From: Acidithiobacillus_B sp049965315
Lineage (GTDB): Bacteria; Pseudomonadota; Gammaproteobacteria; Acidithiobacillales; Acidithiobacillaceae
Reading direction: 5' to 3'
Length of the DNA: 64,000 bases
Assembly (NCBI RefSeq): GCF_049965315.1
Contig: NZ_JBMFWL010000007.1
Location: 8,100 to 72,099, forward strand
Part shown: positions 33,371 through 43,069 of the stretch, piece by piece
How the letters are laid out: each line of letters begins with the position of its first letter
How positions within the stretch are numbered: the stretch's first letter is position 1
Position numbers and translations under genes: made by a program
Notes under the pieces: generated by a model
What the model saw: the letters and a program-made list of their open reading frames with translations, nothing else
What the model was told of the DNA's origin: nothing
The model's database searches: none

Positions 33371-36300
33371 CTACCGTGGCAATGCACCACCCAGGCGCAG
33401 ATCCAGCACCGCCGGGTAATCGGGGTTGATCTCTTCGGGTGGCGCATCCATGGCGCCGGGTTGGCTTCCTTCGGGAACGAAGTGCCCCGCAGCGGGCCCC
33501 CTGGCCAGCATCTCCGGCGCTGGCGTGTAGGGTCCCGGGCTATGCCCCATCTGCTCGAAGCGGCTCTGGCGGCGGGCTTCTGCCTCCCAGGCGTTGACCG
33601 GATACTCCTCGGAGTTGCGCCCGCCGGGGTGCATGACATGATAGGTGCAACCTCCGACGGAGCGGCCATTCCAGGTATCGATGAGATCGAAGACCAGCGG
33701 GGAATGCACCGGAATGGTGGGGTGCAAGGCCGAAGGCGGTTGCCAGGCCCGATAGCGCACCCCCGCCACCTCCTGGTCGGGAGTGCCGGTCCTGCGCAGG
33801 GGGATGCGCCGGCCATTGCAGGCCAGCACATAGCGTTTGTCGCTGAGGCCGTTGACCCGGACCTGCAGGCGCTCCACCGAGGAATCGACATAGCGGGCCG
33901 TGCCATGACCCGTCACCTCCTCCCCCAGCACATGCCATGGCTCGATGGCCGCGCGCAGTTCGATACCGATGTCGCCGAGCTGAACCTGCCCGTAAACGGG
34001 AAAACGGAACTCCAGAAAGGGCGCAAACCAGGCCGGATCAAAGGGAAGGTCGTGGGCCTGGAGATCAAGCAGGATCTCGCGCAGGTCTTCCCAGAGATAA
34101 TGCGGGAGCAGAAAGCGGTCGTGCAACTCGGTGCCCCAGCGCATCAGGGCGTGGCGATAGGGGTCCTCCCAGAAGCGCAGCAGCAGGGCCCGCACCAGGA
34201 GTTGCTGGGCCAGACTCATGCGCGCATGGGGCGGCATTTCAAAGGCGCGCAGTTCCACCAGGCCCTGGCGGCCGGCAGGGCCGCTGGGGGAGTAGAGCTT
34301 GTCGATGCAGATTTCCGCGCGGTGGGTGTTGCCGGTCACATCCACCAGCAGGTTGCGGAAGAGACGATCCACCAGCCACGGCTGAGGCACTTCGCCCGGA
34401 GCCGTCTGGGCAAAGGCGATTTCCAGCTCGTAGAGGGCCTCGTGGCGGGCTTCGTCCACGCGCGGTGCCTGGCTGGTAGGGCCGACGAACAGGCCGCTGA
34501 AGAGGTAGGACAGGGCGGGATGGTGCTGCCAGTAGGTGATGAAGCTCTGCAGCAGGTCGGGGCGGCGGAGGAAGGGGCTGTCGGCGGGAGTGTTGCCGCC
34601 GAGGGTGATATGGTTGCCGCCGCCGGTGCCCGTATGGCGACCGTCCAGCATGAACTTCTCGGCGCCCAGGCGGGATTGCCGCGCGGCTTCGTAAACGCCG
34701 TTGGTATTTGCCACCAGCTCCGCCCAGGACCGGGAGGGGTGGATGTTGACCTCGATCACGCCGGGATCCGGGGTGACCAGGAGCTTTTCCAGGCGCGTAT
34801 CGCTGGGCGGCGGGTAACCCTCCAGCACCACCGGCAGGCGCAGGCGCGCTGCCGTGGCCTCGACGGCGGCGAGCAGGTCCAGGGCATGTTCCAGGCGTTC
34901 CAGCGGTGGCAGAAAGACGTAGAGACCGCCGCCGCGGGGCTCGATGGCCAGGGCGGTGTGGGGGATCTGGCGGGGGGAAGCGCCGGCATCGGCGGGGGCT
35001 TGGGCCTTTTCGGCATCCGCGGGCGAGGGCACGAAGCGGCTATAGCGCGCCGCCACCTCGCCCTGGATATCGGCCAGCGGCATTTGCGGCGCAAAGGGGT
35101 CTACTTCGGGACGTATCTCCCGGTCTTCTGCGGCGATCCAGGGCAGGGCATCGAGGGGTAGGCGCAGGCCCAGGGGCGAATCGCCGGGAATCAGGGTGAG
35201 TCGGCTGCGGCGAAAGGTCCATGCCGCCGAGCGCCAGGTTTCCCGTGTTTCATCCCAGGCCAGGGGCAGAACGAAACCGGCCGGCTGGTCCAGGCCGCGG
35301 GAGAGCTTGTCGGCCAGGGAACGCCGTTCGCGGGCATCATCGAGCCGCAGTTGCGCCAGATCGAGGTTGACCGGCAATTCCGCTTCCTGTTGCAGGTAAT
35401 GGAGGGCATCTTCATAGGCCGGCAGGACAAAGTGCTCCGCCACGCCGAGATAGCGGGTGAGGGTGCCGGCAAAGCGCTCGGCATCCGCCAGCGTCCGGCC
35501 GTAATCCCTGCCCGCTGCGGCGAGGAGGCCGGCATCGCGCCACAGCGGTACCTGATCCTTGCGCCAATAGATCCCCAGGGCCCAGCGCGGGAGGGCTTCG
35601 CCGGGGTACCACTTGCCTTCGGCGGTGTGCAGCAGGGAGCCGGGGGCAAAATGCTGCTGCAGCTTGCGCACCAGGATTTCCGCCCGTTCGCGCTTTTGCT
35701 CGCCCAGGGCGGCGTTGTTCCATTCCGGGGTATCGCGGGCATCCACGGCGACAAAGGTAGGCTCGCCGCCCATGGTCAGGCGCACATCCCCCGCCGCGAG
35801 GCGCGCATCCACCCGGTTGCCGAGGTCCATGACGGCCGCCCACTGGCGCTCGCTGTAAGGCTTGGTGACGCGTGGAGTTTCCCGGATGCGGGTCACCGTA
35901 TTGCTGAAGGTGAAGGTCACCTCGCAAGGATCGGTGGCCCCGACGATGGGCGCGGCCGTGCTCGGTTGCGGGGTGCAGGCCAAAGGGATGTGTCCTTCGC
36001 CGGCGAAGAGCCCCGAAGTGGGGTCCAGCCCGACCCACCCGGCACCGGGCAGATAGACTTCGGCCCAGGCATGCAGGTCGGTAAAGTCCTGTACGGGGCC
36101 CGCCGGCCCTTCCAGGGGCTTCTCGTCGGCCACGAGCTGAACCAGATAGCCGGAGACAAAGCGGGCCGCCAGACCCAGATGGCGGAGGACCTGCACCAGC
36201 AACCATCCGGTATCGCGGCAGGACCCCAGATGGCGGGCCAGGGTCTCCTCGCAGCTCTGTACGCCGGGTTCCATGCGCACGCTATAGTCGATGGCCTTTT

Positions 36301-36757
36301 GCAACCGCTGGTTGAGGGCCACCAGAAAGAGCACGGTGTTCTGCTCATGCCGTTCAATGCCATGGAGAAAGGACTGCAGCAAGGGCCCCGCCGCTGCGCA
36401 TTCCAGATAGGGCGCCAGTTCCTTGGCGAGGGCCGCCGGGTAGCGGAAGGGCCAGCGCTCCGCGCTCTCTTCGACAAAGAAATCAAAGGGATCAATGACC
36501 GTCAGATCGGCAATGACCTCCACATCCACGAGCAGCGACCGGGCGCGCTCCTGGAACACCAGACGCGCCAGGTGATTGGCGAACGGATCTTGTTGCCAAT
36601 TGAGAAAATGTTGCTGGGGCGCGACCTTGAGGCTATAGGCGAGGATGGGGGTGCGGCAATGGGGCGCCGGGCGCAGACGCAGGATATGGGGATAAATGGT
36701 TACCAAACGGTCGAAGTGGTATTCGGTACGATGACGAATGGCAACGTGGATACCCAT
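33371..36757 (-). CDS. Transglutaminase-like + DUF2126 fusion protein
   Basis: An 1128-residue protein. The N-terminal ~300 residues are a bacterial transglutaminase-like cysteine-protease fold: an N-terminal beta region, GSCRDTGWLLVQVLRHLGLAARFVSGYL with the catalytic Cys, then DLHAWAEVYLPGAGWVGLDPTSG with the His and Asp. The remainder is DUF2126, including LTMGGEPTFVAVDARDTPEWN and LDGRHTGTGGGNHITLGG. This matches the known fusion found beside circularly permuted ATP-grasp genes. DUF2126 has glutamine-synthetase/amide-ligase relatives by prediction only. The protein could cleave, transfer or trim amide-linked tags. Confidence 0.93.
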   Translation of the reverse strand: MGIHVAIRHRTEYHFDRLVTIYPHILRLRPAPHCRTPILAYSLKVAPQQHFLNWQQDPFANHLARLVFQERARSLLVDVEVIADLTVIDPFDFFVEESAERWPFRYPAALAKELAPYLECAAAGPLLQSFLHGIERHEQNTVLFLVALNQRLQKAIDYSVRMEPGVQSCEETLARHLGSCRDTGWLLVQVLRHLGLAARFVSGYLVQLVADEKPLEGPAGPVQDFTDLHAWAEVYLPGAGWVGLDPTSGLFAGEGHIPLACTPQPSTAAPIVGATDPCEVTFTFSNTVTRIRETPRVTKPYSERQWAAVMDLGNRVDARLAAGDVRLTMGGEPTFVAVDARDTPEWNNAALGEQKRERAEILVRKLQQHFAPGSLLHTAEGKWYPGEALPRWALGIYWRKDQVPLWRDAGLLAAAGRDYGRTLADAERFAGTLTRYLGVAEHFVLPAYEDALHYLQQEAELPVNLDLAQLRLDDARERRSLADKLSRGLDQPAGFVLPLAWDETRETWRSAAWTFRRSRLTLIPGDSPLGLRLPLDALPWIAAEDREIRPEVDPFAPQMPLADIQGEVAARYSRFVPSPADAEKAQAPADAGASPRQIPHTALAIEPRGGGLYVFLPPLERLEHALDLLAAVEATAARLRLPVVLEGYPPPSDTRLEKLLVTPDPGVIEVNIHPSRSWAELVANTNGVYEAARQSRLGAEKFMLDGRHTGTGGGNHITLGGNTPADSPFLRRPDLLQSFITYWQHHPALSYLFSGLFVGPTSQAPRVDEARHEALYELEIAFAQTAPGEVPQPWLVDRLFRNLLVDVTGNTHRAEICIDKLYSPSGPAGRQGLVELRAFEMPPHARMSLAQQLLVRALLLRFWEDPYRHALMRWGTELHDRFLLPHYLWEDLREILLDLQAHDLPFDPAWFAPFLEFRFPVYGQVQLGDIGIELRAAIEPWHVLGEEVTGHGTARYVDSSVERLQVRVNGLSDKRYVLACNGRRIPLRRTGTPDQEVAGVRYRAWQPPSALHPTIPVHSPLVFDLIDTWNGRSVGGCTYHVMHPGGRNSEEYPVNAWEAEARRQSRFEQMGHSPGPYTPAPEMLARGPAAGHFVPEGSQPGAMDAPPEEINPDYPAVLDLRLGGALPR

Positions 36758-36788
36758 GGGAATGCCTCCTGGTGTTCATGTGCCTGAC

Positions 36789-37559
36789 TTAAGGGGAAGG
36801 ATAAAAGGGGTACACCTGACCCTCATCCACCGGCCCTTCCCAGGGAAAGGGCGGCAGGTTGTTCAGGGCCTGCAAGAGTCCTTCGCTCCAGCGCTCGCCA
36901 ATGGAACGGAAAAAGGGGTCATCCTCGCTCAGGCACAGCCGCCGTCCTTCCTGGAGGCTGCCGGTGCGGTAGATGAGCAGTTCCACCGGCGCGCCCACGG
37001 AAACATTGCTGCGCATGGTGGAGTTCATCGATACCAGGGCACAGCGCCCCGCCGCCTCCAGGGAAAGGTCCGGGCGAATCACCCGGTCGAGGATGGGCTT
37101 GCCATATTTGATCTCGCCGATCTGCAAAAAGGGATGCTCGGCGGATTCATGAATATAGTTGCCCTGGGGATAGATCATGAACGTGGCCGGCACCTCCGCG
37201 CCGATCTGCCCGCCCAGGATGAAACTCGCCTCGAAACTGGTGCTGCTGATGTCACGCTCCGCCTGATTGCGCTGTATTTCGGCGTTGACCATACCGATAT
37301 AATCCGCCGCCTCCAGCATGGACTGCACGCTGAGGAGGCTGGTACCTGCGCCCTGCCCCACATCGTTGCGCAGGCGCTTGACCACGCCCTGGGTGGTGGC
37401 CAGGTTCCCCGCCGACAGGAGGCAGAGCATGCGGTTTCCCGGCCACAGGAAGCTATGCATCTTGGAGTAGGTGCTCACATTGTCCGTGCCCGCATTGGTA
37501 CGCGAGTCCGAACACAGAACCAAACCACGGTCCACATGAATGGCGAGGCAATAAGTCAT
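36789..37559 (-). CDS. Anbu, proteasome-type peptidase
   Basis: A 256-residue Ntn-hydrolase of the Anbu family (ancestral proteasome beta-type subunit). After removal of Met1 the nucleophile would be Thr2. The expected Asp18 (SDSRTNAG) and Lys33 (STYSKMHSF) are present. Anbu proteins form open helical or ring assemblies, and their cell targets are unknown. It is the first recognised gene of the operon, 31 bases before the transglutaminase-DUF2126 gene. This matches the standard genomic partnership of Anbu with the ATP-grasp/alpha-E/transglutaminase set. Confidence 0.95.
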   Translation of the reverse strand: MTYCLAIHVDRGLVLCSDSRTNAGTDNVSTYSKMHSFLWPGNRMLCLLSAGNLATTQGVVKRLRNDVGQGAGTSLLSVQSMLEAADYIGMVNAEIQRNQAERDISSTSFEASFILGGQIGAEVPATFMIYPQGNYIHESAEHPFLQIGEIKYGKPILDRVIRPDLSLEAAGRCALVSMNSTMRSNVSVGAPVELLIYRTGSLQEGRRLCLSEDDPFFRSIGERWSEGLLQALNNLPPFPWEGPVDEGQVYPFYPSP

Positions 37560-37595
37560 GGGGCAAGTCCAATTTCACATTGTCCAAATGAACGC

Positions 37596-37787
37596 TCAGT
37601 GTAGCCCCCCAATCCCAGCGAAGGAAACCATCCGGGAGCGGGGCGATCCGCGCATCCCGTGCCTGTGCATGCAGGGGTAGCCAAGCAATATCAATGCCGC
37701 ATTGGCATGGAAGCCGGCGGGAGCGGATGGCGCGACGGCCCCCTTGCTGGGGATGCTCGCCTTTTTCCCAGCGCCCTTCATGGGCAT
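37596..37787 (-). CDS. Candidate small protein upstream of Anbu
   Basis: A 63-codon minus-strand ORF with AGGA 9 bases before its ATG. It ends 36 bases before the Anbu start. The product is basic and Ala/Pro-rich (MPMKGAGKKASIPSKGAVAP...) with two cysteine-free thirds. I know no family. It could be chance, but its orientation, ribosome site and position at the head of the operon make it worth listing; it may also simply be leader sequence. Confidence 0.25.
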   Translation of the reverse strand: MPMKGAGKKASIPSKGAVAPSAPAGFHANAALILLGYPCMHRHGMRGSPRSRMVSFAGIGGLH

Positions 37788-37832
37788 TTTCAATTCCTCA
37801 TCCCGATCGATATTGGGGCATGGCTGTTTATT

Positions 37833-37849
37833 TGCACTAAAATGGTGCA
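37833..37849 (+). promoter_or_regulatory. NtrC-like binding site upstream of ntrBC
   Basis: TGCACTAAAATGGTGCA is an almost perfect match to the NtrC consensus TGCAC-N7-GTGCA palindrome. Its central TAAAAT could itself be a -10 element, so bound NtrC would block that promoter, as is known at glnLp of enteric bacteria. The site lies 147 bases before ntrB. Confidence 0.8.
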
Positions 37850-37996
37850 GTATGGGAAGCATTGAGGAGATCCAGCGGAAAATATCGTGGCTGGTCTGCG
37901 ATCATATGGATGTCGCCCTCCCCAAAAACCTTTGCGGCAAGGGCGTGGCCCGCTTTTTGCTGCAGTGTCTGCAACGCAAATCATGGAGAACGGCGC

Positions 37997-39073
37997 ATGG
38001 CCCAGCTTGCCACCGCAATTCAGCCTCCACGCATGCAGGGGGTGATCGACGCCCTGGAATCCGCCGTCATGCTGCTGGATGCCGGGGGTAGCATTGGCTA
38101 TCTCAACCCGGCGGCGGAAAACCTGCTGCAGGTGAGCAGCCGCCATGCCCTGGGGCAGCCGTTGGCGGCATTGTGTCAGCTCAAGGCGGAAGGCGGCCTG
38201 CCGCCCCTCCTTGAAGAGGCGCGCACGGCGGAGGGGGCCATCCTGCGCCGGAGCAGCGAATTGTTTCTGCCCGAAGGGGGAAGCATGGTCGTCGATCTGG
38301 TGGTTACGCCTTTTGGCGATCAGCTCGTGGTGGAGATGCGTCCCATGGAGCTGCCGGCCCGCCACGCCGAGGAAGAAATGCAGGAGCGCAACTACAGCGC
38401 GGCGCAGGAGATCCTGCGCGGGCTGGCCCATGAGATCAAAAACCCCCTGGGCGGGCTGCGCGGCGCCACCCAGCTTTTGGAGCGGGAGCTGGAGCGACCG
38501 GAATTGCGTGAATACACGCAGATCATTCTGCATGAGGTGGACCGCCTCCATCATTTGGTGGACCGTCTGCAGGGACCGCGCAGCAAGCCGCAAATGGCCA
38601 TGGCCAATATCCATCAGGTGCTGGAATACGTGCGCCGGCTGGTGCTTGCGGAACTGCCTACGGGCATCACCCTGCGCTTCGACTATGATCCTTCCATTCC
38701 AGACTTTCCCGCCGATCAGGAACAGCTCGTCCAGGTCTTTCTGAATCTCCTGCGCAATGCGCGGCAGGCCCTCAATCGCAGCGGCCAGATCCTGGTGCGC
38801 ACCCGGGTGGAGCGTTATGTGACGCTGCATCATCAGCGCCACCGCCTGGTGCTGCGGGTGGATGTGGAGGACGACGGCCCGGGCATCCCCGCGGAAATGC
38901 TCTCCCGCATCTTCCTGCCCCTGGTCACCAGCCGCGCCGAGGGCATGGGCATGGGGCTGGCCATTGCCCAAGGACTGGTGCGCGGTCACGGGGGCAGCAT
39001 CCATTGCCGATCCCACCTGGGAGAAACGGTATTCTCGGTCTATTTGCCCCTTTCCCCAAACCCGAACGGATAG
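37997..39073 (+). CDS. glnL: Nitrogen-regulation sensor histidine kinase NtrB
   Basis: A 358-residue soluble PAS kinase that, under PII control, phosphorylates or dephosphorylates NtrC according to nitrogen state. The N-terminal PAS region (residues ~10-110) has LNPAAENLL. The H-box is RGLAHEIKNPLGGLRGA, nearly diagnostic for NtrB. The ATPase part has NLLRNARQAL, DDGPGIP and GMGLAIAQGLV. There is no membrane segment. ATG 37997 follows GGAG. It is 10 bases before ntrC. Confidence 0.95.
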   Translation: MAQLATAIQPPRMQGVIDALESAVMLLDAGGSIGYLNPAAENLLQVSSRHALGQPLAALCQLKAEGGLPPLLEEARTAEGAILRRSSELFLPEGGSMVVDLVVTPFGDQLVVEMRPMELPARHAEEEMQERNYSAAQEILRGLAHEIKNPLGGLRGATQLLERELERPELREYTQIILHEVDRLHHLVDRLQGPRSKPQMAMANIHQVLEYVRRLVLAELPTGITLRFDYDPSIPDFPADQEQLVQVFLNLLRNARQALNRSGQILVRTRVERYVTLHHQRHRLVLRVDVEDDGPGIPAEMLSRIFLPLVTSRAEGMGMGLAIAQGLVRGHGGSIHCRSHLGETVFSVYLPLSPNPNG

Positions 39074-39083
39074 GAATTCACCC

Positions 39084-40544
<1,461 letters not shown>

Positions 40545-40630
40545 GAGCGGCCCATGGCCGCGACCACCGGCGGTGAGGACCGTTTCATGAACGGGGTACA
40601 CCGAACGCATGTCCGTTAGGGTAAATGAAC

Positions 40631-40667
40631 AAAAATTGCCCACGGAGGGGTGAATTCCTCCGTGGGC
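40631..40667 (-). terminator. Intrinsic terminator for the SulP gene
   Basis: Read on the minus strand, an exact 11-bp GC-rich stem (arms 40638-40648 and 40657-40667, GCCCACGGAGG and mate) with an 8-base loop is followed by AATTTTT. It begins 38 bases after the SulP stop. On the plus strand there is no T-run, though ntrC transcripts also run into the hairpin. Confidence 0.85.
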
Positions 40668-40704
40668 CCGGTGTTGCGCCGCTTTTTGCGCCCCGTGCTG
40701 ACGC

Positions 40705-42264
40705 CTAGACGGCGACCTGCAAGATCGGGCGGTCAAAGCCGCGCTCCTGGATGTCGATGTCGCGCAGCTTGGCCGACTGCTCGAAGTCGCGGATGATCTC
40801 CAGGATATCGTGGTCGATGAACTCCACCCGGCTGCCGTCCAGGATGACCGTCGCCTTGGGCGGCAGATGCTCCAGGAGGTGGGAGACCGTGGCCTTGTTG
40901 ACGAAGGTGACGTCACGGTGAAAGTCAATCACATACGCGGGGCCTTCCTTGCGTATTTTGACGGCCGCATGGAAGTTGTTCTTGAGGACGAAGAAGACGC
41001 CCACCAGCAGACCGATTCCCACCCCGATGAGGAGATCGGTGAAGAGCACGGTGAGGACGGTTACCGCGAAGGGGAGGAACTGCGTGCGTCCCAGCCGCCA
41101 CATCTTGTGGACCAGGCCGGGTTTGGCCAGTTTGTAGCCGACCATCAGCAAAATGGCCGCCAGGGTGGCCAGGGGCACCTGGTTGAGCAGGGTGCTCAGG
41201 AACACCACCGCCAGCAGCAGGAAGACGCCGTGGAGAAAGGCGCTGGCCTGGGTGCGCCCGCCCGCGGCCACGTTGGCGGAGGTGCGCACGATGACCGCCG
41301 TCACCGGCAGGCCGCCGATGAGCCCGCTGACGCTGTTGGCCACGCCTTGGGATACCAGTTCCCCATCCAGGGGCGTGCGGCGTTTGAAGGGGTCCAGCTT
41401 GTCTCCTGCCTCGATGGACAGGAGGCTCTCCAGGCTGGCGACGATGGCGATGGTGGCCGCGGTGACCCAGACGGCCCGGTTGGTGATGGCGTGCCAGTCG
41501 GGGAAGGTGAGGCTGGCGAGCAGATCCCGGGGGCTGTGAATCATGGGCAATTGCACCAGGTGTTCGGTGCCCAGGGCGAGCCCCGGCGCCACCCGCAGCA
41601 GGAGCAGATTGACCAGCGTTCCGGCCAGCACCGCCACGAGGGGGCCGGAAAACCAGGTCTGCCTTTTCAGCGCCGGGGTGCGCTCCCAGACGATGAGAAT
41701 GGCCAGCGCCACGAGGCTGATGAGGAGCGCCCCCCACTCTACGCCGGAGAGGGCGGTGAGCACCCCGCTGAAGGTGTTCTCGCCGCCGCTGGCAAAGGCC
41801 TGGGAGCCGAACTGGCCGATATCCACCCCCAGGGCATAGGGCAACTGCTTGAGGATGAGGATCAGGCCGATGGCAGCCAGCATGCCCTCGATCACCGCCG
41901 CCGGGAAGAAATAGGCGATGGCCCCGGCCCGCAAAAAGCCCAGGGTTATCTGTATCAACCCGGCGAGAAAGACGGCAAGGACAAAGATGGAAAAGGAGTG
42001 CATTTCGGTAATGGCCACCAGGACGATGGCGGTGAGGCCCGCCGCCGGGCCGCTCACGGAGAGTGCGGAACGGCTGAAGAAGGGGACGACGAGGCCGCCG
42101 ATGATGCCGGAGATGATCCCGGCGAAGAGCGGCGCCCCCGAGGCCAGGGCCACCCCCAGGCAGAGCGGTATGGCCACCAGCGCCACCACCAAGCCGGCGG
42201 GGATGTCATAGCGGAGGTTCTTGAGAGGGGACAGGTCCACGGTACTATGCTGCGCTGCGCTCAT
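40705..42264 (-). CDS. SulP-family anion transporter with STAS domain (probable bicarbonate)
   Basis: A 519-residue inner-membrane carrier. It begins with the SulP signature region RYDIPAGLVVALVAIPLCLGVALASGAPLF, has 10-14 hydrophobic helices, and ends in a cytoplasmic STAS domain (ATVILDGSRVEFIDHDILEII). SulP proteins move sulfate, bicarbonate or other anions. Its coupling to a beta-carbonic anhydrase 10 bases upstream favours bicarbonate, as in BicA-like systems of autotrophs. GAGGAAAG precedes ATG 42264; longer upstream readings are shadows of the carbonic anhydrase gene. Confidence 0.92.
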   Translation of the reverse strand: MSAAQHSTVDLSPLKNLRYDIPAGLVVALVAIPLCLGVALASGAPLFAGIISGIIGGLVVPFFSRSALSVSGPAAGLTAIVLVAITEMHSFSIFVLAVFLAGLIQITLGFLRAGAIAYFFPAAVIEGMLAAIGLILILKQLPYALGVDIGQFGSQAFASGGENTFSGVLTALSGVEWGALLISLVALAILIVWERTPALKRQTWFSGPLVAVLAGTLVNLLLLRVAPGLALGTEHLVQLPMIHSPRDLLASLTFPDWHAITNRAVWVTAATIAIVASLESLLSIEAGDKLDPFKRRTPLDGELVSQGVANSVSGLIGGLPVTAVIVRTSANVAAGGRTQASAFLHGVFLLLAVVFLSTLLNQVPLATLAAILLMVGYKLAKPGLVHKMWRLGRTQFLPFAVTVLTVLFTDLLIGVGIGLLVGVFFVLKNNFHAAVKIRKEGPAYVIDFHRDVTFVNKATVSHLLEHLPPKATVILDGSRVEFIDHDILEIIRDFEQSAKLRDIDIQERGFDRPILQVAV

Positions 42265-42274
42265 GGATCTTTCC

Positions 42275-42898
42275 TCAGCCCAGGGGCTCAAAGCGGCGAT
42301 TGTCCAGTTGATAGCCGTAAAGGCGCCCCTCATCCAGATCGAAATACCAGGCGTGCAGTTGCAGCTCGCCGCGCACCACGCGGTGGCGCACGCTGGAGAA
42401 GGTGAGGAGGTTTTCCAGGGATACCACCATCGCCGCCTTTTCCAGGGCGCGGGTCTGCTCCGCGGGGCTGGCCCCGGCGTACTCGCGGAGGACGTCCGCG
42501 CGGGCGTCCCTGGCGATATCCATCCACGGGCCGATGTAGGTGCCGCCATCGCCGCTCATGAGCGACTTGATGCCGCCGCAGTGGGAATGGCCATTGATGA
42601 TGATGTTTTCCACCTGGAGGTTTTCCACGGCAAACTCGATGGCCGCGCTGGTGCCATGCAGATGCCCGTCCATTTCGCTGGGGGGGACCAGGTTGGCGAC
42701 GTTGCGCACCATGAAGATCTCCCCGGGACCGGAGTCAAAGGTGGACGCAGGGGTGACCCGCGAGTCGGAGCAGGCGATCATCAAGGTCTTGGGACGCTGA
42801 CCCTTGCTCACCAGATCCCGGAAAAGCTGCGGTTCGGACTCGTAATACTGGCTGCGAAAACGGGAAAATCCGGCAATCAGTTCATCGATGTGATTCAT
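42275..42898 (-). CDS. Beta-class carbonic anhydrase
   Basis: A 207-residue zinc enzyme that interconverts CO2 and bicarbonate. The zinc ligands are Cys43 in ACSDSRV, and His104 and Cys107 in GHSHCGG; the Asp45-Arg47 dyad is present. No signal peptide, so cytoplasmic. It heads a two-gene operon with the SulP transporter. In an autotroph the pair would supply inorganic carbon for fixation and carboxylation reactions. Confidence 0.95.
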   Translation of the reverse strand: MNHIDELIAGFSRFRSQYYESEPQLFRDLVSKGQRPKTLMIACSDSRVTPASTFDSGPGEIFMVRNVANLVPPSEMDGHLHGTSAAIEFAVENLQVENIIINGHSHCGGIKSLMSGDGGTYIGPWMDIARDARADVLREYAGASPAEQTRALEKAAMVVSLENLLTFSSVRHRVVRGELQLHAWYFDLDEGRLYGYQLDNRRFEPLG

Positions 42899-43009
42899 AG
42901 CTCCCTCATTATTGGATTGAAAACCAAAAATATGGACCGGGTAGACATACAGAAGTTCAATCGATACGCGAATATTTTAATGACCAGCATGCCGCAGCCA
43001 TGATCATGC

Positions 43010-43037
43010 AAAAAAGGCCTCCCTGCGGGGAGGCCTT
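43010..43037 (-). terminator. Intrinsic terminator of metE
   Basis: On the minus strand a perfect 10-bp stem (43014-43023 with 43028-43037, AAGGCCTCCC and mate) with a 4-base loop runs into a T-run (A residues 43010-43015 on the plus strand). It begins 32 bases after the metE stop. The neighbouring bases up to 42898 contain the carbonic anhydrase promoter region, which is AT-rich. Confidence 0.9.
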
Positions 43038-43069
43038 GGCTTGCCTATGCCGTTGATCCGGTCGCCGGA

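Larger units (their letters stand above)
37560..37996. other. 437-base divergent intergenic region between Anbu operon and ntrB
   Basis: No large gene fits here. It holds an NtrC-like palindrome (37833-37849), a possible minus-strand small ORF (37596-37787) and, on the plus strand, an ORF beginning ATG 37852 that runs into ntrB in another frame (MGSIEEIQRKISWLV...), which is probably not a gene. GGAG 9 bases before 37997 is the ntrB ribosome site. No clear promoter for the Anbu operon was found. Confidence 0.5.

Noticed and set aside
37852..38091. Plus-strand ORF from ATG 37852 just after the NtrC site
   Set aside because: Runs out of frame into ntrB, and its second half is the antisense-like reading of conserved ntrB codons; no ribosome site.
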